Of a DNA stretch of 64,000 bases, positions 10,078-17,495 are shown piece after piece. Position 1 is the first letter of the stretch; each line of letters opens with the position of its first letter. The notes beneath the pieces were generated by a model, which worked only from the letters and a program-made list of their open reading frames with translations, did not search any database and was not told where the DNA came from. The translations under genes were made by a program, and so were the position numbers. The DNA comes from Chrysogorgia sp. JL179-B06 (Eukaryota > Cnidaria > Anthozoa > Scleralcyonacea > Chrysogorgiidae), in NCBI GenBank assembly GCA_035772405.1, contig JAYKKM010000438.1, forward strand, positions 1,177,501 to 1,241,500. The letters are read 5' to 3'.

Positions 10078-10422
10078 TCAAGAATCAAATGTGTCTAATG
10101 TTGGACGACGAGTTCTATGACTTTCTGACGTGCTAACCACAGTGCTCACAGGTTCTAATCGTGTCTCTTTTTCACTGCTAATTGTGTACCATAGCGAAGC
10201 AGCAGCAATGATAACACCAAGTGTTCCAACAATGTAACCATAGCTCCACTCACCACCCTGTTCTTCGTTAACTATCATTTCACGCATTTTCTTTTCTTTC
10301 GCAGCTTTCGATATCTCAGCCAACTTTTTACCAGCAGCGACACGCTTTGGGTCCTTCACCTTAACGCTTTTCACATCAGCCGTGATCTTTGCTTCAACAG
10401 CCGTCTGTGAGTCTTCAACCAT
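10078..10422 (-). CDS. Basic/charged protein with one C-terminal transmembrane helix
   Basis: 114 residues. The first 55 are rich in Lys, Ala and Glu (KVKDPKRVAAGKKLAEISKA). One strong transmembrane segment follows (YIVGTLGVIIAAASLWYTI, about 62-80), then a polar tail with Thr/Arg. It starts the three-gene minus-strand membrane cluster. Its start faces the 10553 gene across a 130-bp divergent intergenic region containing phased CTCACAG repeats. Function unknown. Confidence 0.6.
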   Translation of the reverse strand: MVEDSQTAVEAKITADVKSVKVKDPKRVAAGKKLAEISKAAKEKKMREMIVNEEQGGEWSYGYIVGTLGVIIAAASLWYTISSEKETRLEPVSTVVSTSESHRTRRPTLDTFDS

Positions 10423-10448
10423 CTAATACACTATCACGTGTTATCTTA

Positions 10449-10501
10449 CTCACAGATGACCTCACAGTTGTCTCACAGTTGACCTCACAGGTATCTCACA
10501 G
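10449..10501. promoter_or_regulatory. Five phased CTCACAG repeats in a divergent promoter region
   Basis: CTCACAG occurs at 10449, 10461, 10472, 10484 and 10495, a spacing of 12, 11, 12 and 11 bp, close to one DNA turn. The array lies between two divergently transcribed genes. It looks like a cluster of protein-binding sites on one helix face. Confidence 0.55.
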
Positions 10502-10535
10502 TTCCAGACCAAACGCACTAAAAATTAGGGTTTTT

Positions 10536-10547
10536 TCTGAGAGTATA
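10536..10547 (+). promoter_or_regulatory. Early-type promoter motif TCTGAGAGTATA
   Basis: TCTGAGAGTATA ends five bases before the ATG of the 229-residue protein. Nearly the same string, TCTGAGGGTATA, occurs at the equivalent place before thymidine kinase. Confidence 0.65.
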
Positions 10548-10552
10548 ACATA

Positions 10553-11242
10553 ATGACTCAAGCCCGAGAAATTAGCGAAGAAGATATTGCCAACATGCTG
10601 AGAACGGCCTTTGTCAGTGTGTCTACCCCACAAGACGCCTCTGGACCCAACGTCTTAAACGAGTACTTATCAACATACACACTGTTTGACCCTGACCCTG
10701 AAGGGCAACCAAAACGGCTTGGCTCTCAGGTCCGCCATACGAGGTATCTTCTCGACGCTTGGATCGGTCTTCGAGAAGATAGAGCCAACGAGCTTGCTGG
10801 TATGTTATCTGACATAATCCCTGTGTGGTGTTACTCACCATTCAAATACCTTATGTTAGCGAGTGATGTCTACTTGAACAACCCTTGTGAGTCCACAGCT
10901 ACATTACTCGGTAATTTCCTCCAAGTGTTCTTAGCGACCCTTATGTGGAGACCATGCCCAACCAAAGCCAAAGCGTGGCTAGAGCTTGCCGCAAACCGCG
11001 ACGTTCACGTTTGCAAGGTGGGGTGTAATGAGATACTGGGTGTGGATGATATCAGAGGCCACGTACTCTCGCCCGCCCACAGACACTTCGCGAGAGATGA
11101 AAACGTGTACACCTGTCACCCATGCGGTGTGGTCACCAACGACCCACTACATCGCTTAAGACACGAGAGCTCGAGGTCTCATCTTAAAAACTTAGAGCTC
11201 CAGCGGGTATTCAACATGGAGCGACGGTTTCCACCACAATAA
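10553..11242 (+). CDS. Protein with C-terminal zinc fingers, unknown
   Basis: 229 residues. The N-terminal two thirds is helical with no motif I recognise. The C-terminal part has two Cys/His clusters: C...C around KVGCNEILGVDDIRGHVLSPAH with a following His, and TCHPCGVVTNDPLHRLRHESS with a following His. These look like paired C2H2-type fingers with unusual spacing, so nucleic-acid binding is plausible. It is the first gene of a plus-strand pair with thymidine kinase and shares its upstream TCTGAGRGTATA motif, placing it with non-structural genes. Confidence 0.7.
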   Translation: MTQAREISEEDIANMLRTAFVSVSTPQDASGPNVLNEYLSTYTLFDPDPEGQPKRLGSQVRHTRYLLDAWIGLREDRANELAGMLSDIIPVWCYSPFKYLMLASDVYLNNPCESTATLLGNFLQVFLATLMWRPCPTKAKAWLELAANRDVHVCKVGCNEILGVDDIRGHVLSPAHRHFARDENVYTCHPCGVVTNDPLHRLRHESSRSHLKNLELQRVFNMERRFPPQ

Positions 11243-11252
11243 AAAATATTTC

Positions 11253-11264
11253 TCTGAGGGTATA
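11253..11264 (+). promoter_or_regulatory. Early-type promoter motif TCTGAGGGTATA
   Basis: Located six bases before the thymidine kinase ATG. It matches the motif before the 10553 gene at 11 of 12 positions. Confidence 0.65.
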
Positions 11265-11270
11265 GTAACC

Positions 11271-11843
11271 ATGAGAAAAGCTGGTAAACTAGAAATCGTG
11301 ATTGGTCCCATGTTCGCAGGAAAAACAACAGAGACTCTTCGTAGGTTAATCACGTTAAGTAAGTCAGGGCTCAAAGTCCTTTACATGAACAACACAGGTG
11401 ACACTAGGCGAACTGACCACGCGTTCTCCACACATCGTCAGACCATTGTTGTTGGATCAGACAGTCTACCTGCGAAGTTAATCACCAACCTCCCAAGCTC
11501 TTCTGAGATAGCTGATTACGACGTCATTGGCATTGATGAAGGCCATTGGTACTCTGATCTACTCCCAGTTATTCACGAGTACATCAAAGCTGGCATTCAC
11601 GTCATTATTTGTGGTCTCGTAACAACGGAGCACTTAAAAAAACTTGGTGAGCTCGACACGCTCTTCCCAATGGCAGACGACATCACATTTCTAAAAGCGT
11701 ATTGCACCGTTTGTCGCGACACTTACGGAACAACTGTTGAGGCGCCATTCAATTGGAGATACAACCCAGGACCATCGTTCGTTGGTGGTGCTGAGCAATA
11801 TCGTGCAGTGTGTAGACGTCATCATCCTTCCACACAAAATTAA
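11271..11843 (+). CDS. Thymidine kinase (type II, zinc-containing)
   Basis: 190 residues, the usual length of the cellular/viral type II enzyme, which phosphorylates thymidine to dTMP for the salvage pathway. P-loop GPMFAGKT at 12-19. Catalytic glutamate E90 in IDEGHWY (the usual motif is DEGQFF, so His replaces Gln). Structural zinc ligands C145, C148, C181 and H184. Lasso region GGAEQYRAVCRRH at 172-184. All active-site features look intact. Expected role: raising dTTP for element replication, as in large DNA viruses. I know of no standard Polinton core set that includes it, so it looks acquired. Confidence 0.92.
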   Translation: MRKAGKLEIVIGPMFAGKTTETLRRLITLSKSGLKVLYMNNTGDTRRTDHAFSTHRQTIVVGSDSLPAKLITNLPSSSEIADYDVIGIDEGHWYSDLLPVIHEYIKAGIHVIICGLVTTEHLKKLGELDTLFPMADDITFLKAYCTVCRDTYGTTVEAPFNWRYNPGPSFVGGAEQYRAVCRRHHPSTQN

Positions 11844-11889
11844 GGGTGTTCTCGAATACCCCACTTTTTTAAATTTATACATTGGTCAC

Positions 11890-12012
11890 ATGAAGCGTCC
11901 AATGTACCGTAGAAACATTTTTTCACACAGTGGTCAGAAGGTTTGTGAAATAAAGAGAAAGAGTTTCACAGACACCTTTATCAAGTTAAAAAATATCTTT
12001 AAAAAATGCTAG
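11890..12012 (+). CDS. Possible small basic protein downstream of TK
   Basis: 40 codons after an ATG 46 bases past the TK stop. Lys/Arg-rich (MKRPMYRRNIFSHSG ... IKLKNIFKKC). It could be a real microgene or chance. The only support is its position in an otherwise gene-tight element and its basic composition. The remaining sequence to 12080 is non-coding between convergent genes. Confidence 0.3.
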   Translation: MKRPMYRRNIFSHSGQKVCEIKRKSFTDTFIKLKNIFKKC

Positions 12013-12080
12013 AACAGTTGTCGCTTCAAACGTCGTCTCAACAACGAGAACGAGTGCTAATTTGACTTATCGCTCGCTGT

Positions 12081-12842
12081 CTAAAAAGTCTCTTTACAAT
12101 AGCGTCTCTCATGGTTACTCAACGCTGATTTATTTTTAAATTTACGAAAACACTGAGAGCACTGAAACCCAACGTCAAAGAAATATTTTATCACCGTGGT
12201 AGTAGCGTCGTCGTACGAGTCACACAAGAGTGTTAGGTACCCAGCGGATTTGTATCTGAGCAGCAGAGACTCCTGCTCTTCGGACGTCTTACCTGTGCCA
12301 CCTGGATTCTTGAACTCAATCACGAGTCCGCTGTGCTGTCGGTTTGCATTAGCAACAATCAAATCAGGTGTTCCGCGTTGGTAACCTTTTTTCCACGAAT
12401 TTATTCTTTTACTCGAAGTGTCTTGATTTTCACCACAAGCGGCTATCAAAATAGCTTCTGGATAATATTTCCTAAGAAAACCAACAACTTTCGTATGAAG
12501 GTCGAACTCAGTGATCATTTTAAACTGATTGTGTTTGAGACCGACGTCAGCTAAACTTTTTTTAACGCTTGGTAAGACTTCTGAGTGCACCCACCTTCCA
12601 AAGTGTTTCGCGCGCTCCAATTTACTCGAGAACGTCAATGAGTAGACTCCAAGTTCGTTGATAAACGAGGCCTGCTCTATCTTCATTTTACAATCAGGTT
12701 CGACGTGGTCGTTGACTGCATCTTTTGGTCGAGCGTAACCTAGAGCACTTGCGACTTCTCTTGCTTTGAACCATATTTCACCGTTGTGATTAGCCATCGT
12801 GATTTGGTGACCATCGAATAATTGCACCAAGTTGGTTGCCAT
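12081..12842 (-). CDS. BRO-N / VRR-type nuclease / zinc-finger fusion protein
   Basis: 253 residues in three parts. Residues 5-98 form a BRO-N (KilA-N related) DNA-binding domain, with VQLFDGHQI, IWFKAREVASALGY, and LERAKHFGRWVHSEVLPSV near its end. Residues 115-215 match VRR-NUC-like nucleases: GTPDLIV (D160), LVIEFKNPGGTGKTS (E176, K178), Q190, then a GY.TLL strand. Residues 228-249 form a C2H2/C2HC finger (CSQCFRKF ... H.RRYC). BRO-N proteins fused to various C-terminal domains occur in large DNA viruses and baculoviruses. Likely role: DNA binding and nicking during replication, repair or resolution. The upstream TGAGGCTATAG motif groups it with the non-structural genes. Confidence 0.85.
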   Translation of the reverse strand: MATNLVQLFDGHQITMANHNGEIWFKAREVASALGYARPKDAVNDHVEPDCKMKIEQASFINELGVYSLTFSSKLERAKHFGRWVHSEVLPSVKKSLADVGLKHNQFKMITEFDLHTKVVGFLRKYYPEAILIAACGENQDTSSKRINSWKKGYQRGTPDLIVANANRQHSGLVIEFKNPGGTGKTSEEQESLLLRYKSAGYLTLLCDSYDDATTTVIKYFFDVGFQCSQCFRKFKNKSALSNHERRYCKETF

Positions 12843-12844
12843 TA

Positions 12845-12855
12845 CTATAGCCTCA
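12845..12855 (-). promoter_or_regulatory. Early-type promoter motif upstream of the BRO-nuclease gene
   Basis: Minus strand TGAGGCTATAGTA directly before the ATG at 12842. It aligns with TGAGGGTATAGTAA before thymidine kinase. Confidence 0.6.
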
Positions 12856-12863
12856 CAAAAAAA

Positions 12864-13004
12864 CTACTCGACATAGGTGTCAGGTTTTTTATAGATCTGG
12901 TTTGTTGTGTACCAATGCAGCAGATGTGTTTTATTAGTCTTCAGTTTTCTACGTCGTCTGAAAAAGTTTCTAATGTTACGAGCCAGTTTTCTAAGCCAAC
13001 CCAT
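12864..13004 (-). CDS. Small very basic protein
   Basis: 46 residues beginning MGWLRKLARNIRNFFRRRRK, then a polar tail ending in DTYVE. The ATG lies 8 bases after the stop of the 68-residue gene on the same strand. This continues a tight run of minus-strand genes from 15657, which is the main reason to believe it. The amphipathic Arg-rich N-terminus could bind DNA or membranes. A core-protein role is inference. Confidence 0.5.
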   Translation of the reverse strand: MGWLRKLARNIRNFFRRRRKLKTNKTHLLHWYTTNQIYKKPDTYVE

Positions 13005-13012
13005 TACATAAC

Positions 13013-13219
13013 TTAAGTCACGTCTCCTACCACTCCCACAGTGTCTGACTCTGGTAGCATAATAGGTTTGCCGTAAGTCTTTTTAGACCTCATACCAATC
13101 TCAGCGTGGAGCTCGAGAGTCACGTCACCGCGACCAAATGATCCACCAGCTTTGAACATGTGATCAGTCGTCTTATTTATTTTATATATTTCATGAGGTC
13201 TCGAAAAACATGCTCCCAT
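13013..13219 (-). CDS. Small protein with N-myristoylation-like start
   Basis: 68 residues. The start codon directly abuts the stop of the upstream fibre-like gene (no spacer), so a real polycistronic-style gene is likely. It begins MGACFS, matching the MGxxxS myristoylation signal, with a Cys that could be palmitoylated. The rest is polar with VTLELHAEIGMRSKKTYGK. No family recognised. Membrane attachment during assembly is inference. Confidence 0.55.
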   Translation of the reverse strand: MGACFSRPHEIYKINKTTDHMFKAGGSFGRGDVTLELHAEIGMRSKKTYGKPIMLPESDTVGVVGDVT

Positions 13220-14170
13220 TTACTTTATACCATATTCCTTCATCATTTTTCCACCCATGATTATGATGTCTCGGTTCGTCATGTAGCCACTCACAATTTT
13301 CATGCCGTAGAATTCTATCAACGATGGGTATGCATAAGGTGCGAGTGGTATTCTTGGTCGATGTATTCCAAAAATTGTTCCATAGGGTGTGCCTATCTTT
13401 CCCATATTCGCTACGAAGTCTGAGTCGGCTGACTTGACGTTATTGACCCTGACGTGTGAATTGTACATTTGCCAGTGTATTGATATCATATGCGTTTTTG
13501 TGAGGTCAATAATACTCGGAACAGTGCATATGCTCTCCATCGCTGGGATGCTACCACCATACGCGAGTCCGTTGGTCATACCAGTCTTGTACCCTATGAA
13601 CTTATCCCACTGACCATCGTCGTTTGATATAATTGTCTCCCAATTTGATCCAGCGGTACGAGTAGGTAACCTCACTACGACAAAAATGGAGAGGTCACAC
13701 CACTGCATACTGGGGCAGTTAAAATGAAGACCTGACTCAAGTGGGAGTGGTGTTAACACAGGGGACAGAAAACTATGGCCTGCACTGTTAACGCCAATAA
13801 TAGGGCCATAAGCTAGGTTGTTTTGCACTAATTTGTTTGTTTCACCAATGGCTTTCACTTTGTTTGAACCATTGGTGTGAAATTCCACGTTTTTCAAGGC
13901 GTGTGTGCTAACGTTGAAGTCGAGCACAATGTTGTAGGACTGACTCTTGAGGTAGCTTGATAGCAATTGCTCTAGAATTCTTTTGTTGATAGCGTCTGAG
14001 TCATCGACTGGGTCTGCTACGTTTTTTATCGCTGAACCTTGCATGTCTATTATTCCAGACATCCTCCCACCAGTCGCACTTAACTTAGGATCTTCGTCCA
14101 GATGCCTTTTCGTTCTCTTCAGTATTTTATCGTGAGGGTCGTCAGACTCATATCCATAGTTTAGACTCAT
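13220..14170 (-). CDS. Fibre/receptor-binding-like protein with phage-tail-fibre motif
   Basis: 316 residues. Residues 38-63 carry SGIIDMQGSAIKNVADPVDD followed by SDAINKRIL. This closely follows the pattern (sG.idM.g..I.nl.dP.d..dAvnK) at the N-terminus or shaft of bacteriophage tail fibres. The C-terminal 170 residues look like a beta-rich lectin/LamG-type fold, ending EFYGMKIVSGYMTNRDIIIM. Together this suggests a trimeric attachment fibre. It lies in a minus-strand run with the 494-residue membrane protein upstream and the myristoylated-type 68-residue protein downstream. The fibre motif is seen; receptor binding is inference. Confidence 0.7.
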   Translation of the reverse strand: MSLNYGYESDDPHDKILKRTKRHLDEDPKLSATGGRMSGIIDMQGSAIKNVADPVDDSDAINKRILEQLLSSYLKSQSYNIVLDFNVSTHALKNVEFHTNGSNKVKAIGETNKLVQNNLAYGPIIGVNSAGHSFLSPVLTPLPLESGLHFNCPSMQWCDLSIFVVVRLPTRTAGSNWETIISNDDGQWDKFIGYKTGMTNGLAYGGSIPAMESICTVPSIIDLTKTHMISIHWQMYNSHVRVNNVKSADSDFVANMGKIGTPYGTIFGIHRPRIPLAPYAYPSLIEFYGMKIVSGYMTNRDIIIMGGKMMKEYGIK

Positions 14171-14172
14171 TA

Positions 14173-15657
14173 CTACTTCAAGGTGTATTTGGTTAGCAGA
14201 TAGCCAGAGACTGCTGAGAACACTAAGATTGTCGCCAACGTTGTTGTGTCTGACTTACTTGTGGGAAGTGCTTTTCTCATGGGAAGTGGTGCCGCACTTT
14301 CTTGGTAGACTTTTTTAACCACCTTCGTTGGTGCCGTCACACTTTCTTGGTGAGCTTTTTTCTTCACAGGACTCGTTGGTGCTACTACTAAGTGAGTCAC
14401 CACATCTTCTTGGTGAACTTTTTTAGCCACAGTCGTTGGTGTTGTTACATTCAAGTTAGTGTTCACTCCAAATTTCATGGACTCTGTGGCGATCTTTAAC
14501 AAGTTGTTGTACCCAGCGATTTTATTCTTGAGTATCACTACGTTACTTGGCATTAACCATGTACTTGGCGACAACGCAAGATTTTGGACAACGTTGGTGT
14601 CTCTAACCGACTTGTTCATGTTGAGGATCCATGTCGATACGTCGTAGTTGATAACACTGTCAGAAAACAACTTGCGGAATTCTTGTTGGGTTTCTAAACT
14701 TCCTGCAGAACCACCAACGACTGACACATGCGTTCTAGCTTGTGCGCCAAGCGTGGAGTACACAAAGGATTCTATGCTCTGATTTAGATATTGTAGTCCA
14801 ATGTTGGTGAAGCCGTCTGAGAGTCGCGCGACGTATCGTCTGTAATCGTTATGGACGTCGTTGAGTGTGAAGACTCTGGTCTCACCTGTTGTGCCATCGC
14901 TCAGGACTTTGCTCTGGTAGTAATGTTTTTTGGGAATCTTGGAAGTCTTGCCATACAACTCATAAGCGTTAAATTCTCTACTTATTGATTTCATGGTCTC
15001 ACCACCCTCCATTCTTCTGAGAAGTCTTCTGATGGTGAAGTACAAATGAAATCTCATCACACTTGTGACCACGGGGTGAACTTCTTGTGACACTGATAAA
15101 TGTTGCAGTGACACCCCACAACAGAAACTCGCGCAATACGTCGCAAACACAATGCGGTAGTAAGATTCGTTGTCATCCCACTCTGATTTTGTCTTTGATG
15201 TAGTGACTCGCAAGACTGGTAGCTTTGACATGAAGTAGTTATTTTGGTTAACAAAAACTTTGAAGTTATTCACTGGATAATTTAACACATTTTCTGTTGG
15301 ATAGCCATCCCAAAGTCCCCAGTGGTTCTTATGACCTTTTGGCAGTGGTTGGATAGTTCCACCACCTTGCCATATTATTGGGAACTTACTATTGTGCAAC
15401 CACTTCCACATGTTTTTATCATTTTTGAAAGTTGTGCTGGTTATGTCTGTGCTGAGGATGTCATTGTTTCTGAAATACACGTCGACACTCATGATCTTAC
15501 CATCTTGCAAAATATTTGGATAGAACTCAAATTTGCTTAAAGTAGCGTGAGGATACTTTTTGATGAGGTCTGCCTTTGCGTCATGTGTGGCCTTTGATGT
15601 GTTAGCCATCGCGAGTTTGTAGTACTTTCCATAGTACTCACGAAAGGCTTTCTGCAT
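14173..15657 (-). CDS. Large protein with C-terminal membrane anchor, unknown (virion-associated?)
   Basis: 494 residues. The first 390 are mixed alpha/beta with many aromatic residues and no motif I recognise. Residues about 400-465 hold three imperfect repeats of the type PTxVxKKVHQExV, a Lys/Pro/Thr-rich linker. The C-terminus is one hydrophobic helix (TTLATILVFSAVSGYLLTKY). The stop is directly followed by the start of the fibre-like gene (2 bp). The upstream intergenic region is only 12 bp and divergent with the minor capsid gene. Context suggests a structural or entry protein anchored by its C-terminus. Not identified. Confidence 0.7.
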   Translation of the reverse strand: MQKAFREYYGKYYKLAMANTSKATHDAKADLIKKYPHATLSKFEFYPNILQDGKIMSVDVYFRNNDILSTDITSTTFKNDKNMWKWLHNSKFPIIWQGGGTIQPLPKGHKNHWGLWDGYPTENVLNYPVNNFKVFVNQNNYFMSKLPVLRVTTSKTKSEWDDNESYYRIVFATYCASFCCGVSLQHLSVSQEVHPVVTSVMRFHLYFTIRRLLRRMEGGETMKSISREFNAYELYGKTSKIPKKHYYQSKVLSDGTTGETRVFTLNDVHNDYRRYVARLSDGFTNIGLQYLNQSIESFVYSTLGAQARTHVSVVGGSAGSLETQQEFRKLFSDSVINYDVSTWILNMNKSVRDTNVVQNLALSPSTWLMPSNVVILKNKIAGYNNLLKIATESMKFGVNTNLNVTTPTTVAKKVHQEDVVTHLVVAPTSPVKKKAHQESVTAPTKVVKKVYQESAAPLPMRKALPTSKSDTTTLATILVFSAVSGYLLTKYTLK

Positions 15658-15669
15658 ATAATATACCGT

Positions 15670-16380
15670 ATGTTATACATAATGCGAAAGTTGACGGTAC
15701 TCATTGAAGGTGTGGAAAAAGTTGTGTCCTTTGACAACGCGATGATGGTCATACACGATAACCCATACATTGTGGTCAAGACAGCCACTGTGTTTTGGGA
15801 CTACCATAACACAACAAACGACGACAGCATTCAGGTCTTCACGCTGGATGACTCTAGGGTTGGCTCTTTTAAAAAGATTAAAGTGGGTGAAGGGTACTTT
15901 AGCTTCGACGCATTGGTCAAAGTTTTGAAACATGAGTCTAACGAGCATAAGGTGAATCTCGAGATAGAGAAACTGGTGCCCACAGGCAAGTGTAGGGTTA
16001 AGGTTAGTAGCTCAGCTGTGTTAGACACCCTTGGGCCTCTACTTGGTTTCGCGAAGGGTAAGGTGATTCAGAACGACTCACAGTGGCACACTAGCCCAAA
16101 CGAGGTCGACATGTATAAAGGTCTGAAGTACATAGAAGTTTCGTGTGACATCGTCGAGACGGATAGCAACGTGGGTATTGATGGGAGGCGTAGCGATGTG
16201 ATCACAACGTTGCCAATACCCACTGAACAGTCTTTGAAGGGGTCAGTACAACGTCATGTGGACATTGAGTCCAAGGTGAGTATTAAAAAAGGTGTTTACT
16301 CAAGTATGACATTTCGTGTCAAACCAAATAACGGTGGTCTCAAAATTGGCGCGGTGCTATTGGAACTGTATATTGCGTGA
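15670..16380 (+). CDS. Minor capsid (penton-like) protein
   Basis: 236 residues (ATG at 15670; a second ATG four codons in is equally possible). The pattern matches the single-jelly-roll penton protein of Polintons: YFSFDALVKVL near residue 77, an LGPLLGFAKGKV block, then YKGLKYIEVSCDIVETD, LPIP and a C-terminal GGLKIGAVLLELYI strand. The element 2 minor capsid (57337) has the same order: LSSLIIFLNNI, FMLGLKNEKG, MFIYCDEIE, TVPIQW, GTLSIDCLI. The protein should form capsid vertices. It is the first plus-strand virion gene. Its last codons overlap the frame leading into integrase. Confidence 0.85.
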   Translation: MLYIMRKLTVLIEGVEKVVSFDNAMMVIHDNPYIVVKTATVFWDYHNTTNDDSIQVFTLDDSRVGSFKKIKVGEGYFSFDALVKVLKHESNEHKVNLEIEKLVPTGKCRVKVSSSAVLDTLGPLLGFAKGKVIQNDSQWHTSPNEVDMYKGLKYIEVSCDIVETDSNVGIDGRRSDVITTLPIPTEQSLKGSVQRHVDIESKVSIKKGVYSSMTFRVKPNNGGLKIGAVLLELYIA

Positions 16381-16385
16381 ATTAT

Positions 16386-17489
16386 ATGGAACTTGGTGTG
16401 GAGACAGAGCAAGGGTTGAGAGACATTTATTATAATCCTAAGACAGGGTACAGTGGTGTAGAGAGGCTGTATCAAAGTGCATTGGGAGACGGATTGAAAG
16501 TAACTAGAAAAACAGTGAATGAATGGTTGACAGCGCAGGACACTTACACTAGGTACAAACCTATTGTGAGAAGACATAAGTTCCGTGCGACTTTTGTTGG
16601 ATTTCTTGGTGAAGAGCTCCAAATGGACTTAGTGGACATGAGTAAGTACTCAAAACAGAATGGCGGTTATTATTGGATACTAACAGGCATCGAAATATTG
16701 AGTAGATACGCTTTTGGCGTTGCGGTTTACAGAAAAGACACTAAGAACATGACTAAGGCTGTTGGGGAGCTGTTGAATGACTTTAAAGATCGGTTTGGAA
16801 CCACACCTAAGTTAGCGCAATTTGACGATGGACTTGAGTTCTACAACGTTGGTGTGAGAAGTTTGTTGAAAAAACATAGTGTTGAATATTTCAGCACTAA
16901 GAGCGATAAAAAGGCTGCTGTTGTTGAGCGTTTCAATAGAAGTCTGAAGAGCATTATGTGGAAGTACTTTTATAGCCGCGGGACATACAAATGGATTGGG
17001 GGTCTCGACCAGTTTGTGAGCAATTACAATAGCAATGTGAACCGCAGTATTATGATGAAGCCGAAGGATGTCGACAAGTCAAACGAAGGCGAAGTTTGGA
17101 CTACTTTGTTTGGTCACCAATTTGCAGACAACCCATTGCCAAAGTTTAGAGTTGGTGAGTCAGTGAGAATTAGTAAATACAAGAGTGTGTTCACAAAGGG
17201 TTATGAAGCCAACTTCACTGAAGAGCTGTTTAAAGTGGTAAAGGTTATTCGTGGTGATCCTAATGTGTACGAAATTGAGGACCACACCGGTGAACAGATT
17301 ATTGGGAAATTTTATGAACAGGAATTATCGCTGGTCAATAAGAAACATGGCGACGATGTGTACAGAGTTGAAAAGGTGTTGAAAAGAAAGAAAGTCAGAG
17401 GGAAGAAGATGGCGCTAGTCAAATGGTTGGGTTATGAGAGCAAACATAACTCGTGGATACCAGAAAGCGATATTCAAAATGTGAGTTAA
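16386..17489 (+). CDS. Retroviral-type integrase with C-terminal chromodomain
   Basis: 367 residues from the ATG at 16386 (a GTG three codons earlier overlaps the preceding gene). DDE catalytic core: D81 in LQMDLVDM, D147 in LAQFDDGLEF, E181 in AAVVERFNRS, with 33 residues between the last two. C-terminal chromodomain at about 318-366 (YRVEKVLKRK ... ALVKWLGYESKHNSWIPESD), which may steer insertion towards particular chromatin. It acts on the terminal repeats. The final codons contain GTGAGTTAATG, the presumed upstream motif of the next gene. A duplicate of this tail occurs at 18447-18504. Confidence 0.95.
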   Translation: MELGVETEQGLRDIYYNPKTGYSGVERLYQSALGDGLKVTRKTVNEWLTAQDTYTRYKPIVRRHKFRATFVGFLGEELQMDLVDMSKYSKQNGGYYWILTGIEILSRYAFGVAVYRKDTKNMTKAVGELLNDFKDRFGTTPKLAQFDDGLEFYNVGVRSLLKKHSVEYFSTKSDKKAAVVERFNRSLKSIMWKYFYSRGTYKWIGGLDQFVSNYNSNVNRSIMMKPKDVDKSNEGEVWTTLFGHQFADNPLPKFRVGESVRISKYKSVFTKGYEANFTEELFKVVKVIRGDPNVYEIEDHTGEQIIGKFYEQELSLVNKKHGDDVYRVEKVLKRKKVRGKKMALVKWLGYESKHNSWIPESDIQNVS

Positions 17490-17491
17490 TG
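17481..17491 (+). promoter_or_regulatory. Late-type motif GTGAGTTAATG inside the integrase tail
   Basis: GTGAGTTAATG overlaps the integrase stop codon, five bases before the next ATG. Similar strings lie at 18490-18500, at the ATPase start (21182-21193) and, on the minus strand, at 9813-9824. Confidence 0.5.
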
Positions 17492-17495
17492 TAAT

